NCBI RefSeq assembly: GCF_009687845.1
Contig: NZ_BLAD01000083.1
Location: 1-53,641 of the forward strand
DNA from: Acrocarpospora corrugata
Lineage (GTDB): Bacteria > Actinomycetota > Actinomycetes > Streptosporangiales > Streptosporangiaceae
Length of the DNA stretch: 53,641 nucleotides
Reading direction: 5' to 3'
Shown here: positions 7,695-16,988 of the stretch, piece after piece
Position numbering within the stretch: position 1 is the stretch's first letter
Layout of the letters: the number at the start of each line of letters is the position of its first letter
Notes under the pieces: generated by a model
What the model was told of the DNA's origin: nothing
What the model saw: the letters and a program-made list of their open reading frames with translations, nothing else
Database searches by the model: none
Translations under genes and position numbers: made by a program

Positions 7695-8660
7695 TCACTG
7701 CCGGCGGAGGCGGGAGATCTCGTAAAGGGCGATGCCTGCGGCGACGCCGGCGTTGAGGGATTCGGTGGCGGTGCTCATGGGGATGCGGACGGTTTGGTCG
7801 CAGGATTCGCGGACCAGGCGGGAGAGGCCCTTGCCTTCGGAGCCGACCACGATGACGAGGGGGTCGGTGGCGAGGGAGGTGGTGGAGATGTCCTGGGTGG
7901 AGGTGCCGTCCAGGCCGATGATGAACAGGCCGGATTCGCGGTAGCCCTGGAGGGTTTGGGTGAGGTTGCTGGCGCGGGCCACGGGGAGGGTGGCGAGGGT
8001 GCCCGCGGAGGTCTTCCAGGCGCCTGCGCTGACGCCTGCGGAGCGGCGGGACGGGATGAGGAGGCCGTGGGCGCCGAAGGCGGTGGCGGAGCGGGCGATG
8101 GCGCCGAGGTTGCGGGGGTCGGTGACGCTGTCCAGGGCGACGATGAGGGGGGTCTCGGCGGCGTCCTGGGCGTAGCCGATCAGGTCGTTCGGGTGGTGAT
8201 ACTCGTACGCCGGGACCTGGAGCGCCAAGCCCTGGTGGATCGCGCCGTCGCAGAGGCGGTCGAGTTTCTCGCGGGAGGCTTCGAGGAGGGCGATGCCCTT
8301 GTCGGCCGCGATTTTGATGGCCTCTTTGACGCGATCGTCGTTGTCCAGGCGCTGTCCGACGTACAGAGCTGAGGCGGGGACGCCGGCGCGGAGGGCCTCG
8401 ACGACGGGGTTGCGGCCACCGATGTACTCGGGGGCGTCCTCGCTCTTGCGAGGGCGCACCGCAGGACGGCGTGTGGTCGCCCCGCCGCGCTCCTCGCGGG
8501 CGAGCCGTTCGGCGCGCGCCTTGTCCTTGTACCAGTGGCGTGCCTCGGCGGGCGGGGTGGCACCCCTGCCTTCGAGAGATCGCCGGACCTTGCCGCCGGT
8601 GCCTCTGGTCGCACCCTGCTTCTTCGCGGGCTTACCCGAAGCCCGTCCCCCTGCACCCAT
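7695..8660 (-). CDS. rlmB: 23S rRNA (guanosine-2251-2'-O)-methyltransferase RlmB
   Basis: The 321-residue SPOUT-class methyltransferase has a basic, disordered N-terminal extension (residues 1-75), a SpoU substrate-binding domain beginning YIGGRNPVVEALRAG, and the catalytic knot domain with LDSVTDPRNLGAIARSA, IVVGSEGKGLSRLV and IPMSTATESLNAGVAAGIALYE. It modifies G2251 in the ribosomal P-site loop. It lies directly downstream of cysS, the standard actinobacterial order. A TAGGCT -10 box sits 7 nt before the ATG, predicting a leaderless message of its own. Confidence 0.95.
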   Translation of the reverse strand: MGAGGRASGKPAKKQGATRGTGGKVRRSLEGRGATPPAEARHWYKDKARAERLAREERGGATTRRPAVRPRKSEDAPEYIGGRNPVVEALRAGVPASALYVGQRLDNDDRVKEAIKIAADKGIALLEASREKLDRLCDGAIHQGLALQVPAYEYHHPNDLIGYAQDAAETPLIVALDSVTDPRNLGAIARSATAFGAHGLLIPSRRSAGVSAGAWKTSAGTLATLPVARASNLTQTLQGYRESGLFIIGLDGTSTQDISTTSLATDPLVIVVGSEGKGLSRLVRESCDQTVRIPMSTATESLNAGVAAGIALYEISRLRRQ

Positions 8661-8667
8661 GACACCA

Positions 8668-8673
8668 AGCCTA
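8668..8673 (-). promoter_or_regulatory. -10 box for leaderless rlmB transcript
   Basis: TAGGCT on the minus strand, with 7 nt to the ATG at 8660, fits the TANNNT rule for a transcript starting at the start codon. Confidence 0.55.
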
Positions 8674-8703
8674 TCCGTCTGTACGAGGCCCTCTCCCCAA
8701 AAG

Positions 8704-10098
8704 TCAGCGGGCGAGCTCCCAGCGAGGACCCTGCGGTGTGTCCTCGACGACGACGCCTGCGGCGGCCAGCTGCTCGCGGATGGCGTCCGCGGCGGCGTAG
8801 TCCTTGCGGGCGCGGGCGGCCTGGCGTTGTTCGAGGGCGACGGCGATGAGTGCGTCGACGACCTCGCGCAGGCCGGAGTCGCCGGTGTTGCGCCACTGCG
8901 TGGAGCGCGGGTCCAACCCGAGAACGTCCAGCATGGTCTGGGTTTCGGCCAGATGGCGGGCGACCTGCTCCTTGTTCCCCTGGGCGAGGGCGACGTTGCC
9001 TTCGCGGACGACCTCGTGGATGACCGCGAGGGCCTGGGACACGTTCAGGTCGTCGTTGAGTGCGTCGACGAAGGCCTGCGGCAGGGGGGCGGTGGCGTCG
9101 ACGTCGTGGATGACCTCGGCGGCGCGGGAGACGAAGCCTTCGAGGCGGCGGTAGCCGGCGGCCGATTCCTGGAGAGCTTCTTCTGAATAGTCGATCGCGG
9201 AGCGGTAGTGGGCGGCGATCAGGTAGTAGCGCAGTTCGACGGGGCGGACTTTGCGCAGCATTTCGGGGATGAGCAGCGAGTTGCCGAGGGATTTGCTCAT
9301 CTTGGTGCCGCTGAGTTGGAGCATGCCGTTGTGCATCCAGTAGCGGGCGAAGCCGTCGCCTGCCGCCTGGGACTGGGCGATCTCGTTCTCGTGGTGCGGG
9401 AAGATCAGGTCGACGCCGCCGCCGTGGATGTCGAAGGTGCCGCCGAGGTATTTGGTGGCCATCGCGGAGCATTCGAGGTGCCAGCCGGGGCGGCCGCGGC
9501 CCCAGGGGGTCGGCCAGGTCGGCTCGCCGGGCTTCTCGCCCTTCCAGAGGGCGAAGTCGCGGGGGTCGCGTTTGGCGGAGTCGATGTCGGTGTCGCCCGC
9601 GGCGAGCATGTTCTCCAGTTTCTGGTTGGAGAGCTTGCCGTAGCGGTCGGCGTAGGAGCGCACGTCGAAATAGACGTCACCACCCGACGCGTACGCATGA
9701 CCTTTGTCGATCAGGCGGTGCATCAGTTCGATCATCTCGGGGACGTGGCCCATCGCGCGCGGTTCGACCGTGGGCGGGAGGCAGCCGAGCTGATCGTAGG
9801 CCCAGGTGAAGGCGCGCTGGTTACGCTCGGCGACGACGAACCAGGGCACGCCCTCATCGGCGGAGACTCGGATGATCTTGTCGTCCAGGTCGGTGACGTT
9901 GCGGCAGAAGGTGACGTCGTAGCCTTGGCGGGTGAGCCAGCGGCGGAGCACGTCGAAGTTGACGCCCGAGCGGATATGCCCGATATGCGGCGGAGCTTGA
10001 ACGGTCGCACCACACAGGTAGATCGAGACCCGGCCGGGCTCGATCGGCACGAATTCACGGACCGTACGCGTGCTGGTGTCATAGAGGTTCAGGCTCAC
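8704..10098 (-). CDS. cysS: Cysteinyl-tRNA synthetase
   Basis: The 464-residue class I synthetase carries the HIGH motif as HIGH in [12 protein letters not shown], the KMSKS loop as TKMSKSLGN, zinc ligands including Cys in YLCGATV and the H-E pair in FPHHENE, and a C-terminal DALR-type helical domain. It charges tRNA-Cys. I chose the GTG at 10098 over starts up to 24 bases upstream because the sequence then begins with SLNLYDT as in homologues, and because TAGCCT lies exactly 7 nt upstream, as for a leaderless mRNA. It is normally preceded by ispF; here five unrelated genes intervene. Confidence 0.95.
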   Translation of the reverse strand: MSLNLYDTSTRTVREFVPIEPGRVSIYLCGATVQAPPHIGHIRSGVNFDVLRRWLTRQGYDVTFCRNVTDLDDKIIRVSADEGVPWFVVAERNQRAFTWAYDQLGCLPPTVEPRAMGHVPEMIELMHRLIDKGHAYASGGDVYFDVRSYADRYGKLSNQKLENMLAAGDTDIDSAKRDPRDFALWKGEKPGEPTWPTPWGRGRPGWHLECSAMATKYLGGTFDIHGGGVDLIFPHHENEIAQSQAAGDGFARYWMHNGMLQLSGTKMSKSLGNSLLIPEMLRKVRPVELRYYLIAAHYRSAIDYSEEALQESAAGYRRLEGFVSRAAEVIHDVDATAPLPQAFVDALNDDLNVSQALAVIHEVVREGNVALAQGNKEQVARHLAETQTMLDVLGLDPRSTQWRNTGDSGLREVVDALIAVALEQRQAARARKDYAAADAIREQLAAAGVVVEDTPQGPRWELAR

Positions 10099-10105
10099 AA
10101 AGGCA

Positions 10106-10111
10106 AGGCTA
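10106..10111 (-). promoter_or_regulatory. -10 box for leaderless cysS transcript
   Basis: TAGCCT on the minus strand ends 7 nt before the GTG at 10098. No ribosome site is visible, supporting a leaderless start and this choice of start codon. Confidence 0.55.
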
Positions 10112-10184
10112 ACGCCTCTCACGCCAGCACAGGCCGACTTACCGCAGCGTGAACCCCGCCATTTCGGCCGCCGTACACCCCAGA

Positions 10185-10580
10185 CTAACCCCGGAGATAC
10201 ACCTTCTCTGGGGTGATGCGGGCTATCACTCGTTCATTGTCCGGGTTCGCCTCTACAAACGGCCTTTTGTAGTACTTCTGGGAAAGCTCCTGGATCAGGT
10301 CGCCCTTCGGGTCGTCGACGAGCGCCACCCGGCCGCGGATCTCGGCGTACACATAAGGGTCGGACGGGTCGACGATCAAGATCGAGGTGCGCGGGTCACG
10401 CTCCAGGTTGCGGTGCTTGCGGCGGCCTTTGACAGTTGAGAACAGGATGTCGTCACCGTCGGTGCGTACCCACACGACCGAGGTCTGCGGGCTCCCGTCC
10501 TGGTTCACGCTGGAGACGGTGGCGAAGTTGACGCCGTCGAACAGGTCGCGGACCCGTTCCGGCAATGATGTATTCCCCAT
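10185..10580 (-). CDS. PPOX-class, probably F420-dependent, oxidoreductase/biliverdin-reductase-like protein
   Basis: The 131-residue protein has the split-barrel fold of the pyridoxamine-5'-phosphate oxidase superfamily: [23 protein letters not shown], then a long hairpin with [18 protein letters not shown] and [10 protein letters not shown]. In actinobacteria this class usually binds F420 rather than FMN (family knowledge). The start at 10580 was chosen because a CATGAT -10-like box lies 6 nt upstream; an ATG at 10610 is possible. Confidence 0.85.
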   Translation of the reverse strand: MGNTSLPERVRDLFDGVNFATVSSVNQDGSPQTSVVWVRTDGDDILFSTVKGRRKHRNLERDPRTSILIVDPSDPYVYAEIRGRVALVDDPKGDLIQELSQKYYKRPFVEANPDNERVIARITPEKVYLRG

Positions 10581-10651
10581 GTGTCGATCATGCCATTTCG
10601 CCCGTGTCATAAATCAATGGGCGGCGGGTGAGTCGGTAGGCTCGAAAAGCC

Positions 10652-12265
10652 ATGGACGCGACTCCCCCCGCGGCGGCAGGCTCGACCTCCCGCCCATCAG
10701 CCATCCGTACGGCCCCGGCTTCCCGCCCGGCCGGAATTCCGCTGGTGCTGCGCCGGCTGGCCATTGGCCTGGCCGGTCTCGCGCTCGCCATCCTCGCCGG
10801 GGCCGCCTGCGCACTCTCCTTCGACGACCTGCGCGAACTCGCCCTCCAGGGCCGGGCAGAACCGCGTCTCGCCTACCTCTACCCGGCCGGTTTCGACGCG
10901 CTTCTGATCGTCGCGTTGATCAGCGTGCCACTGCTCCGCTCCGGCCGATTACTGGTACGCATCCAGGTCGGCGCCATCCTCCTTCTACTCCTGGCGGGCG
11001 CGGGCGCGGCCACCGTGGCCACCGCGACCGGCGCCAGTTTCGATCCCCGGCAGGCGGCGATCACGGTCGCGCTGCTGCCGTGGATCATGCTGGTGATCGG
11101 GCTGTGGCTCCTGCTTGCCCTGGTCAAACACACCCAAGCCCGGCGCGCCGACCTCAACGGCGACAACGACATCGACGAACTCGTCCCCTTCGACGAGGAC
11201 CATTCCGCCCCCGTTTCGGGCCGGACCATCGACGCGGCCGGGGTCTCCACGAACCCCTACCCGGTCATTCTTCCGTCGGTACGGCATGCGCTCCCGGATC
11301 CCCATATATCCGCCGAAGCCGCGGCCCCACCCGACTACACACCTCCGGTCCCGGTCAGCCCGGTAACGGAAACCGTCGCCCCACCCGAGCTGGCACCCCC
11401 ACTCCCCCGAACCAAAACCCCCTCTCCCCAGGTCGAAGACCCCGCCCCGCTTCCCCAGGCCGACGACTCCGCCGCAGATCCCCAACCCAAAGACCCCGCC
11501 CCAGAACAACCGACTCGCCCCAAACGCCCCACCCGCTGGGGCGACCTGATCCGCCCGAACGTCGGCGACGTCCTCGTCCACCCCCGCCCAGGCTCCCCCG
11601 CCGCGACGGCCACCCCCGACCTCGACGACGACCCCGAAGCCACCCCGGACGACCCGGCCTTCGCCGACTACTCCGACCAGAGCGACACCTGCCCGACAAA
11701 CCCGGCCGCCACCCCCAGCAGGCAGCCGTCCAGCCACGGTTCCGAAGCGCCGACCCAGCCCCAAGAAGCCGAGACCCCAGAAACTCCGAGCGCCGAAGAG
11801 CCGGGCCAAACGCAGCCCACCCAAAGCGTCGAGACATCGACCCAAGCCCAGGACGACCCCGACGTCTCCTATTGGGCGGGAACAGCCGACGAGATCACCC
11901 CCACAACCCCGGAAGAAACCACCGCTTCCGAGTACCTGGAAGCACGGGAAGTCAACGCCCAGACGGCACCCGACCTGGTCGCCTCCGACGACGCGGCCGC
12001 CGAAGCCCTCTCCCGCCGCTACGACGAAGCCGCCGCCCAAATCGCCGCACGCTTCTCCCCTCCGGCCGAACCCGACGAGAACGAAGAAGCAGGCGTCGAC
12101 ACCCAGCCGATCCGCCAAGTCCGCGACTCCCCCGACCCGGAACACGGCATCGACGCCGCCGACCCCGAAGAACTCAACTCCACCACCCGCCGCCTCCCCT
12201 CCGGCGCGGAACCCCCGGCCCCTCCCTCCGGCAGAATGCGAAGCACCCCTCTCCCACCCAGCTGA
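10652..12265 (+). CDS. Membrane protein with four-helix N-terminal region and long acidic, proline-rich tail
   Basis: This 537-residue protein has four predicted transmembrane helices within residues 32-160, including a segment (DLRELALQG ... YPAGFDALLIVALIS) reminiscent of the DUF2637 family found in actinomycete plasmid-spread and membrane proteins. The remaining 370 residues are low-complexity, rich in P, E, D, T and Q, and presumably disordered and cytoplasmic. TAGGCT lies 9 nt before the start. No close neighbour suggests a role. The family assignment rests on helix pattern only. Confidence 0.7.
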   Translation: MDATPPAAAGSTSRPSAIRTAPASRPAGIPLVLRRLAIGLAGLALAILAGAACALSFDDLRELALQGRAEPRLAYLYPAGFDALLIVALISVPLLRSGRLLVRIQVGAILLLLLAGAGAATVATATGASFDPRQAAITVALLPWIMLVIGLWLLLALVKHTQARRADLNGDNDIDELVPFDEDHSAPVSGRTIDAAGVSTNPYPVILPSVRHALPDPHISAEAAAPPDYTPPVPVSPVTETVAPPELAPPLPRTKTPSPQVEDPAPLPQADDSAADPQPKDPAPEQPTRPKRPTRWGDLIRPNVGDVLVHPRPGSPAATATPDLDDDPEATPDDPAFADYSDQSDTCPTNPAATPSRQPSSHGSEAPTQPQEAETPETPSAEEPGQTQPTQSVETSTQAQDDPDVSYWAGTADEITPTTPEETTASEYLEAREVNAQTAPDLVASDDAAAEALSRRYDEAAAQIAARFSPPAEPDENEEAGVDTQPIRQVRDSPDPEHGIDAADPEELNSTTRRLPSGAEPPAPPSGRMRSTPLPPS

Positions 12266-12345
12266 AGAACCCCTGTCCAGCAGTTCTGCCAGAAAATGAC
12301 CTTGGGTGTGCCGCCTCCTGACTCGAACGGGGGAACAGGGGAGGC

Positions 12346-13521
12346 ATGCCGATCGCGTCGTGGGTTTGGGTTCCTGAGGGAAGTGGGTTTCCCGGGTGGA
12401 ATTTGCCCTATGGGGTGTTTTCGAGGCGCGGAGAGCTGCCTCGGGTAGGAGTCGCCATCGGCGAGCACGTGGTCGATCTGGATCTGTTGCGGGCGACGGG
12501 CGCGCTGCCTGAGGCGCGCTGGTTCGCCGCGGGGACGTTGAACTGGTTTCTGGCGGCGGGGCCGGAGGTGTGGCGGTCGACGCGGGAGCGGCTGATCGAG
12601 TTGCTGACCGACGAGGGACATCGGCCGGCCGTGCTGCCCGCGCTGGTGCCGATGAGCGAAGTACTACTGCATCTGCCGTTCGCAGTGGCCGACCTGGCCT
12701 GTTTCCAGGGCTCACTGGACCACACCACGAATATGGGGCGGATGTTCCGGCCGCCGGCGATGGACCCGATCAGGTCGAACTGGCGGCAGATGCCGGTCGC
12801 GCATCACGGCCGGGCGGGAAGTGTCGTGGTCTCGGGGACGCCGATTCTGCGGCCGGGCGGCCAGCGCGGCGAGGCGGACGTGGGACCGTCCAGGAAGTTG
12901 GACATCGGGCCGGAGATCGGTTACGTCGTCGGAATGCCCGCCAACCATCCGGTCGGAACTCGGGCGTTCCGGGAGCACGTCTTCGGCGTGGTCCTGGTGA
13001 ACACCTGGCGGGCGCAGGACCTGCTGAACTGGGAGTTCCAGCAGCTGGGCCCGTTCACGGGGCGCGCGTTCGCGACCACGATCTCCCCGTGGGTGGTGCC
13101 GCTGGAGGCCCTCGACCATGCCCGTACGGCCCAGCCCCCGCAGCACCCCGCACCCCCCGGCTACCTCCACGTCACCGAGCCCTGGGGCCTGGACCTGTCC
13201 CTCGAAGTGACCCTGAACGACGAGGTGGTCTCCCGCCCGCCGTACGGCCTGCACTACTGGACCGGCCCGCAGCTGCTCACCCACACGACGGTGAGCGGCG
13301 CTCAGCTACGCACGGGTGACCTGCTGACCTCCGGCCCGATCTCCGGGCCAGACGATCCGGGCACGCTCCTGGAAATGACCTGGAACGGGAAGAACCCGCT
13401 GCAGCTCCCCAAAGGGGCTGAGCGGGTCTTCCTGGAGGACGGGGACACGGTCATGATCTCCGCGAGATCCGCCCTCGGGGTCGGGCTAGGCGAGGTCACG
13501 GGAACCGTGCACTCGCCGTGA
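12346..13521 (+). CDS. Fumarylacetoacetase
   Basis: The 391-residue protein has a small N-terminal beta domain (residues 1-115) and the FAH catalytic domain. Conserved stretches include YASWHHT-equivalent FQGSLDHTTNMGRMFRP, LDIGPEIGYVVG, VLVNTWRAQDLLNWEFQQLGPFTGRAFATTISPWVVP and GSGT-equivalent GTLLEMTWNGKNP. It cleaves fumarylacetoacetate to fumarate and acetoacetate in tyrosine catabolism. GGGGAGG precedes the ATG. No other tyrosine-degradation gene is adjacent. It forms part of the block separating ispF and cysS. Confidence 0.92.
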   Translation: MPIASWVWVPEGSGFPGWNLPYGVFSRRGELPRVGVAIGEHVVDLDLLRATGALPEARWFAAGTLNWFLAAGPEVWRSTRERLIELLTDEGHRPAVLPALVPMSEVLLHLPFAVADLACFQGSLDHTTNMGRMFRPPAMDPIRSNWRQMPVAHHGRAGSVVVSGTPILRPGGQRGEADVGPSRKLDIGPEIGYVVGMPANHPVGTRAFREHVFGVVLVNTWRAQDLLNWEFQQLGPFTGRAFATTISPWVVPLEALDHARTAQPPQHPAPPGYLHVTEPWGLDLSLEVTLNDEVVSRPPYGLHYWTGPQLLTHTTVSGAQLRTGDLLTSGPISGPDDPGTLLEMTWNGKNPLQLPKGAERVFLEDGDTVMISARSALGVGLGEVTGTVHSP

Positions 13522-13526
13522 TCCGG

Positions 13527-13796
13527 CTATACGCGCGTTCGGCCACGCAGCGCGGCGACGGCCCCGACCCCGACGATCGCGAGCACGACCTGCATGACGA
13601 TCTCGATCCAGTCAATGCCGTTGGTGGTGGCGACGCCGAGCGACTGGGCGATCGCGGTACCGATGAGGGCCGCGATGATGCCGACGACGACGGTCAGGAT
13701 CCAGCCGATCGGCTGACGTCCGGGCAGCAGCAGCCGTCCGAGCGCGCCGATGACCGCACCGATGACGATGGCGCCGAGAATGGTCTCGATGGACAT
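13527..13796 (-). CDS. GlsB/YeaQ/YmgE-family membrane protein, copy 1
   Basis: This 89-residue protein has three transmembrane helices and the family motif GALGRLLLPGRQPIGWILTVVVGIIAALIGT. Members are small stress-induced envelope proteins (sometimes called transglycosylase-associated). AGGT lies before the ATG. It is converge-transcribed with the fumarylacetoacetase and is a clear paralogue of the next gene. Confidence 0.9.
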   Translation of the reverse strand: MSIETILGAIVIGAVIGALGRLLLPGRQPIGWILTVVVGIIAALIGTAIAQSLGVATTNGIDWIEIVMQVVLAIVGVGAVAALRGRTRV

Positions 13797-13888
13797 ATCG
13801 ACCTCCGCTTGAAGGTGTCACTTGCACCCTCAAGGGATGGCAAATACCCGGTCCCAGAGAATTAGTCCTCAGCGCCAGAAATTTCGTC

Positions 13889-14152
13889 CTATCCGCTGGT
13901 TGGCCGTCTGGCCGCGACGGCGCCCACGCCGATGATGGCGAGCACCAGCTGCAGGATGTGCTCCCACCAGTCGATTCCGCGCGTGTTGGCGAACCCCAGC
14001 CAGTGCGCGATCAGTGTCCCGATCAGCGCGGCGACGATACCGACGATGATCGTGAGAGCCCAGCTGATGTGCTGCCGACCCGGCAGGATCAACCGGGCCA
14101 GCGCCCCGATGATCGCCCCGATGATCAAAGCACTGATGATGGATCCGATCAT
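13889..14152 (-). CDS. GlsB/YeaQ/YmgE-family membrane protein, copy 2
   Basis: The 87-residue paralogue of the neighbour at 13527-13796 shares the three-helix layout and the core GALARLILPGRQHISWALTIIVGIVAALIGTLIA, plus the NxxGIDW turn before the third helix. A GGGGG ribosome site lies 8 bases before the ATG. The tandem pair probably arose by local duplication. Separate ribosome sites and a 92-bp gap suggest independent or weakly linked expression. Confidence 0.9.
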   Translation of the reverse strand: MIGSIISALIIGAIIGALARLILPGRQHISWALTIIVGIVAALIGTLIAHWLGFANTRGIDWWEHILQLVLAIIGVGAVAARRPTSG

Positions 14153-14239
14153 AACAATTCCCCCTTAGAGGGAGAAATACCCCATACTTGCCGTCACAAC
14201 CCGCAATCGGAACATACGGACAGTCGCCAAAATACGGAA

Positions 14240-14279
14240 GGCGGCAACCCGTTACCGCGCCTGGTCACAGGTTGCCGCC
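14240..14279 (-). terminator. Rho-independent terminator after ispF
   Basis: A 10-bp perfect stem (GGCGGCAACC / GGTTGCCGCC) with a 20-base loop is followed on the minus strand by a TATTTT run, 30 bp downstream of the ispF stop. It would end the carD-ispF transcript and so uncouple it from cysS. Confidence 0.7.
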
Positions 14280-14308
14280 GCCTGCATGTGAGACGCGCGG
14301 GCGGGCGA

Positions 14309-14797
14309 TCAGGTTGGCGAGATGTTCGAAGGCGGTTGGAACGGGTCAAGAACCAGCGCGGTGGCCATCGCCGCGACGCCTTCGCCGCGCCCGGTGAGGC
14401 CCAGGCCGTCGGTGGTGGTCGCGCTCACGCTCACCGGCGCGCCGACGGCCGCGCTCAACGCCAACTCCGCCTCGGTACGGCGGGGCGCCAGCTTCGGCCG
14501 GTTGCCGATGACCTGAACAGCCACGTTGCCGATTTCGAAGCCCGCGGCCCGGACCCGTCTGGCGGTCTCGGTCAGCAGGGTCGCGCCGGACGCGCCCGCC
14601 CAGCGCGGGTCGGCGGTGCCGAACAGGCCGCCCAGGTCGCCCAGGCCGGCGGCCGACAGTAACGCGTCGCAGCAGGCGTGCGCGGCGGCGTCACCGTCGG
14701 AGTGGCCGGCCAGACCGGTTTGGTCTGGCCAATAGAGGCCCGCCAAGTGGAGCTCGCGGCCGGAAGCAAAAGGGTGGACGTCGATTCCGACGCCCAC
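14309..14797 (-). CDS. ispF: 2-C-methyl-D-erythritol 2,4-cyclodiphosphate synthase
   Basis: The 162-residue protein has the IspF hallmarks: metal ligands in GIDVHPF (Asp6, His8), [17 protein letters not shown], and the C-terminal [21 protein letters not shown]. It makes MEcPP in the MEP isoprenoid pathway. The GTG start lies 17 bp after the carD stop, so the genes are co-transcribed. In most actinobacteria ispD sits between carD and ispF; here it is absent and the enzyme is not an IspDF fusion. Confidence 0.95.
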   Translation of the reverse strand: MGVGIDVHPFASGRELHLAGLYWPDQTGLAGHSDGDAAAHACCDALLSAAGLGDLGGLFGTADPRWAGASGATLLTETARRVRAAGFEIGNVAVQVIGNRPKLAPRRTEAELALSAAVGAPVSVSATTTDGLGLTGRGEGVAAMATALVLDPFQPPSNISPT

Positions 14798-14814
14798 CCT
14801 TGGAAAAAACGTGT

Positions 14815-15297
14815 TCAGGAGTTCAGCACCTCGTCGAGAAGTGCTTCTGCCTTGTCCTCGTTGGTCTTCTCCGCCAGAGCGAGCTCACTGACCAGAATCT
14901 GCCGAGCCTTGGCGAGCATCCGCTTCTCGCCCGCCGAGAGACCGCGTTCCCGGTCACGACGCCACAGGTCGCGAACGACCTCGGCCACCTTGTTGACGTC
15001 GCCGGACGCCAGCTTCTCAAGGTTGGCCTTGTAGCGGCGGGACCAGTTGGTTGGCTCCTCGGTGTGCGGCATGCGAAGCACGTCGAAGACGCGCTCAAGG
15101 CCTTCCTGGCCTACGACGTCACGCACACCGACAAGTTCGGCGTTCTCCGCTGGCACCTGGACGGTAAGGTCGCCCTTGTCGACCTTGAGCACCAGGTAGG
15201 TCTTTTCCTCACCCTTTATGGTCCGAGTGGTGATGGCTTCGATCCGAGCAGCCCCGTGATGGGGGTAGACGACCGTGTCGCCGACCTGGAAAGTCAT
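14815..15297 (-). CDS. carD: CarD-family RNA polymerase-binding regulator
   Basis: The 160-residue protein begins [21 protein letters not shown], the Tudor-like RNAP-interacting domain, with helical DNA-binding C-terminal half ([14 protein letters not shown] ... [17 protein letters not shown]). CarD stabilises the open promoter complex, notably at rRNA promoters, and is essential in mycobacteria. I chose the ATG at 15297, with GGAAGGGG upstream, since the 15 residues 5' of it are not conserved-looking. It leads the ispF transcript. Confidence 0.95.
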   Translation of the reverse strand: MTFQVGDTVVYPHHGAARIEAITTRTIKGEEKTYLVLKVDKGDLTVQVPAENAELVGVRDVVGQEGLERVFDVLRMPHTEEPTNWSRRYKANLEKLASGDVNKVAEVVRDLWRRDRERGLSAGEKRMLAKARQILVSELALAEKTNEDKAEALLDEVLNS

Positions 15298-15551
15298 GTG
15301 ACAAGTACCCCTTCCGCTGTACTCCAGGGTACCACGCGTCAACAGCCTCCCGGAACAGTGAAATCACCATAACTGCAGGTCAAAGCCTCATTTTGGGACT
15401 TGACAACCAGTCGACTCTGTGAATGGGCAACTCTGGCATACCGGGTGACCTGCCAAATCAGGGGAAACCGGCCCGGTGCGGGGAGGGGCGCCTCCCATCG
15501 ATAGGGTGATCCCCAGCTCTATCTGACCGGGTAACAAGGAGACCTCAAGCC

Positions 15552-16145
15552 GTGACCAGCACCAGCCGCCGCAGGGTGATCGTCGTTGCCGCGCTCCTCG
15601 CCGCCGCCCCTGCGCTGGCCGCGTGCGGCGCGGGCGACCAGGCCAACACCAACCTGCCGTACTCGCCGACCGAAGCGCAGGTCCTGATCAGCGACAACGC
15701 GTACGGCGAGCGGGGCATGCGGATCAGCCAGGCGTTCGTGCTCGGGCCCGACTCCGGTGGCCAGATCCCGGCCGGCGGGGCCGCTCCGCTGTACTTGATC
15801 CTCACCAACCAGAACGCGGCGCCCGACAGCCTGGTCAGCGTGACCCCGCTGCCCGACCAGGCCACCTCGGTGAAGGTCGCCGCACCCGTCGCGGTTCCCC
15901 CGCACACCCTGGTGAACACCGGTCAGCCGGCGCCGCAGCTCACCGTCGAGGGCCTCAAGACCGCCCTGCGCGGCGGCGAGAGCCTCAAGCTGACGCTGAA
16001 GTTCCAGACCGCGGGCGACATCACCCTGGACGTTCCGGTGATCACCCGCAGCCGCGAGTACGCGACCCTGCCCCCGGTCCAGGGCGCGCTCCCGGCCCCC
16101 AGCCCGGTCGCCTCCGCTTCTCCGACCGCGGCGACAAGTCACTGA
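15552..16145 (+). CDS. Secreted lipoprotein, PCu(A)C copper-chaperone-like
   Basis: The 197-residue protein has a lipoprotein signal (VVAALLAAAPALAACG, Cys at about residue 25) and a beta-rich domain ending in a Pro/Ala/Ser tail. The strand pattern and position beside the SenX3/RegX3 genes match an actinobacterial lipoprotein annotated as PCu(A)C-like, but no Met/His copper motif is evident, so copper binding is doubtful. AGGAG precedes the GTG start. It ends at a strong terminator shared with regX3. Confidence 0.75.
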   Translation: MTSTSRRRVIVVAALLAAAPALAACGAGDQANTNLPYSPTEAQVLISDNAYGERGMRISQAFVLGPDSGGQIPAGGAAPLYLILTNQNAAPDSLVSVTPLPDQATSVKVAAPVAVPPHTLVNTGQPAPQLTVEGLKTALRGGESLKLTLKFQTAGDITLDVPVITRSREYATLPPVQGALPAPSPVASASPTAATSH

Positions 16146-16248
16146 ACAAATCGGGTTGCTCGCCGCTATCCGGCGCCGTTTACGACCGTTCCCCTTCTCA
16201 CCGTCCCGGCGCCAAGAGTGTCGGGGCCGCCCAAGTGCAGTCAGCGAG

Positions 16249-16282
16249 AAACCCCCTGGCCGGTGAACGGGCCAGGGGGTTT
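16249..16282. terminator. Bidirectional terminator between lipoprotein and regX3
   Basis: A 13-bp perfect stem (AAACCCCCTGGCC / GGCCAGGGGGTTT) with an 8-base loop has A-run and T-run on its two sides, so it can terminate both convergent genes. Confidence 0.88.
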
Positions 16283-16295
16283 CTTGGGTTTTGGG

Positions 16296-16988
16296 CTAGT
16301 CCTCGATGACGGGGTCGAATTTGTAGCCGAGGCCGCGGACCGTGAGGATGCAGCGGGGGTTGGCGGGGTCGGATTCGACCTTGGCGCGGAGGCGTTTGAC
16401 GTGGACGTCGAGGGTCTTGGTGTCGCCCACGTAGTCGGCGCCCCAGACGCGGTCGATGAGCTGGCCGCGGGTGAGGACGCGGCCGGCGTTGCGGAGCAGG
16501 ACCTCCAGGAGTTCGAACTCCTTGAGGGGAAGCTGGACCTGCTGGCCGCGGACCGCGACGATGTGCCGGTCCACGTCCATCCGGACCGGGCCGGCGGCCA
16601 GGATGGCGGACTCCAGCTCCTCGACGTCACCCTGACGGCGCAGGACGGCCCGGATCCGGGCCACCAGCTCGCGGGAGGAGAACGGCTTGGTGACGTAGTC
16701 GTCGGCGCCGAGTTCCAGGCCGACCACCTTGTCGATCTCGCTGTCCTTGGCGGTCAGCATGATCACTGGGACTTTGGAGCGTTGCCGGAGGGAGCGGCAG
16801 ACTTCGGTGCCCGGCAGGCCGGGCAGCATCAGGTCGAGCAGCACCAGGTCGGCGCCGTTTCGGTCGAAGGTCTCCAGCGCCTCAGGCCCGGTGGCCGCCA
16901 CGGCCACCTCGAAGCCCTCTTTGCGAAGCATGTAGGACAGGGCGTCGGAGAACGATTCCTCGTCCTCCACGACGAGTACCCGGGTCAT
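16296..16988 (-). CDS. regX3: Response regulator RegX3 (PhoP-type), phosphate control
   Basis: The 230-residue OmpR-family regulator has a receiver domain (acidic EDEE at 8-11, phosphoacceptor in LVLLDLMLPG, T in IMLTAKDS, K in YVTKPFSSRE) and a winged-helix domain ending RCILTVRGLGYKF. With SenX3 it controls the phosphate-starvation regulon, including pst and phoU genes (family knowledge). The ATG at 16988 overlaps the senX3 stop (ATGA); upstream in-frame sequence belongs to the kinase region. Confidence 0.93.
   Translation of the reverse strand: MTRVLVVEDEESFSDALSYMLRKEGFEVAVAATGPEALETFDRNGADLVLLDLMLPGLPGTEVCRSLRQRSKVPVIMLTAKDSEIDKVVGLELGADDYVTKPFSSRELVARIRAVLRRQGDVEELESAILAAGPVRMDVDRHIVAVRGQQVQLPLKEFELLEVLLRNAGRVLTRGQLIDRVWGADYVGDTKTLDVHVKRLRAKVESDPANPRCILTVRGLGYKFDPVIED

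Noticed and set aside
10652-12265. Reading the opposite strand (about 11.0-12.7 kb) as a glycine-rich protein
   Set aside because: The Gly/Val-rich translation is the mirror of a Pro/Asp/Thr-rich disordered tail; no start or motif supports it.
15552-16145. Firm call as a copper chaperone
   Set aside because: The PCu(A)C Met/His ligand motif is not visible; kept as a lipoprotein with copper-chaperone-like fold only.
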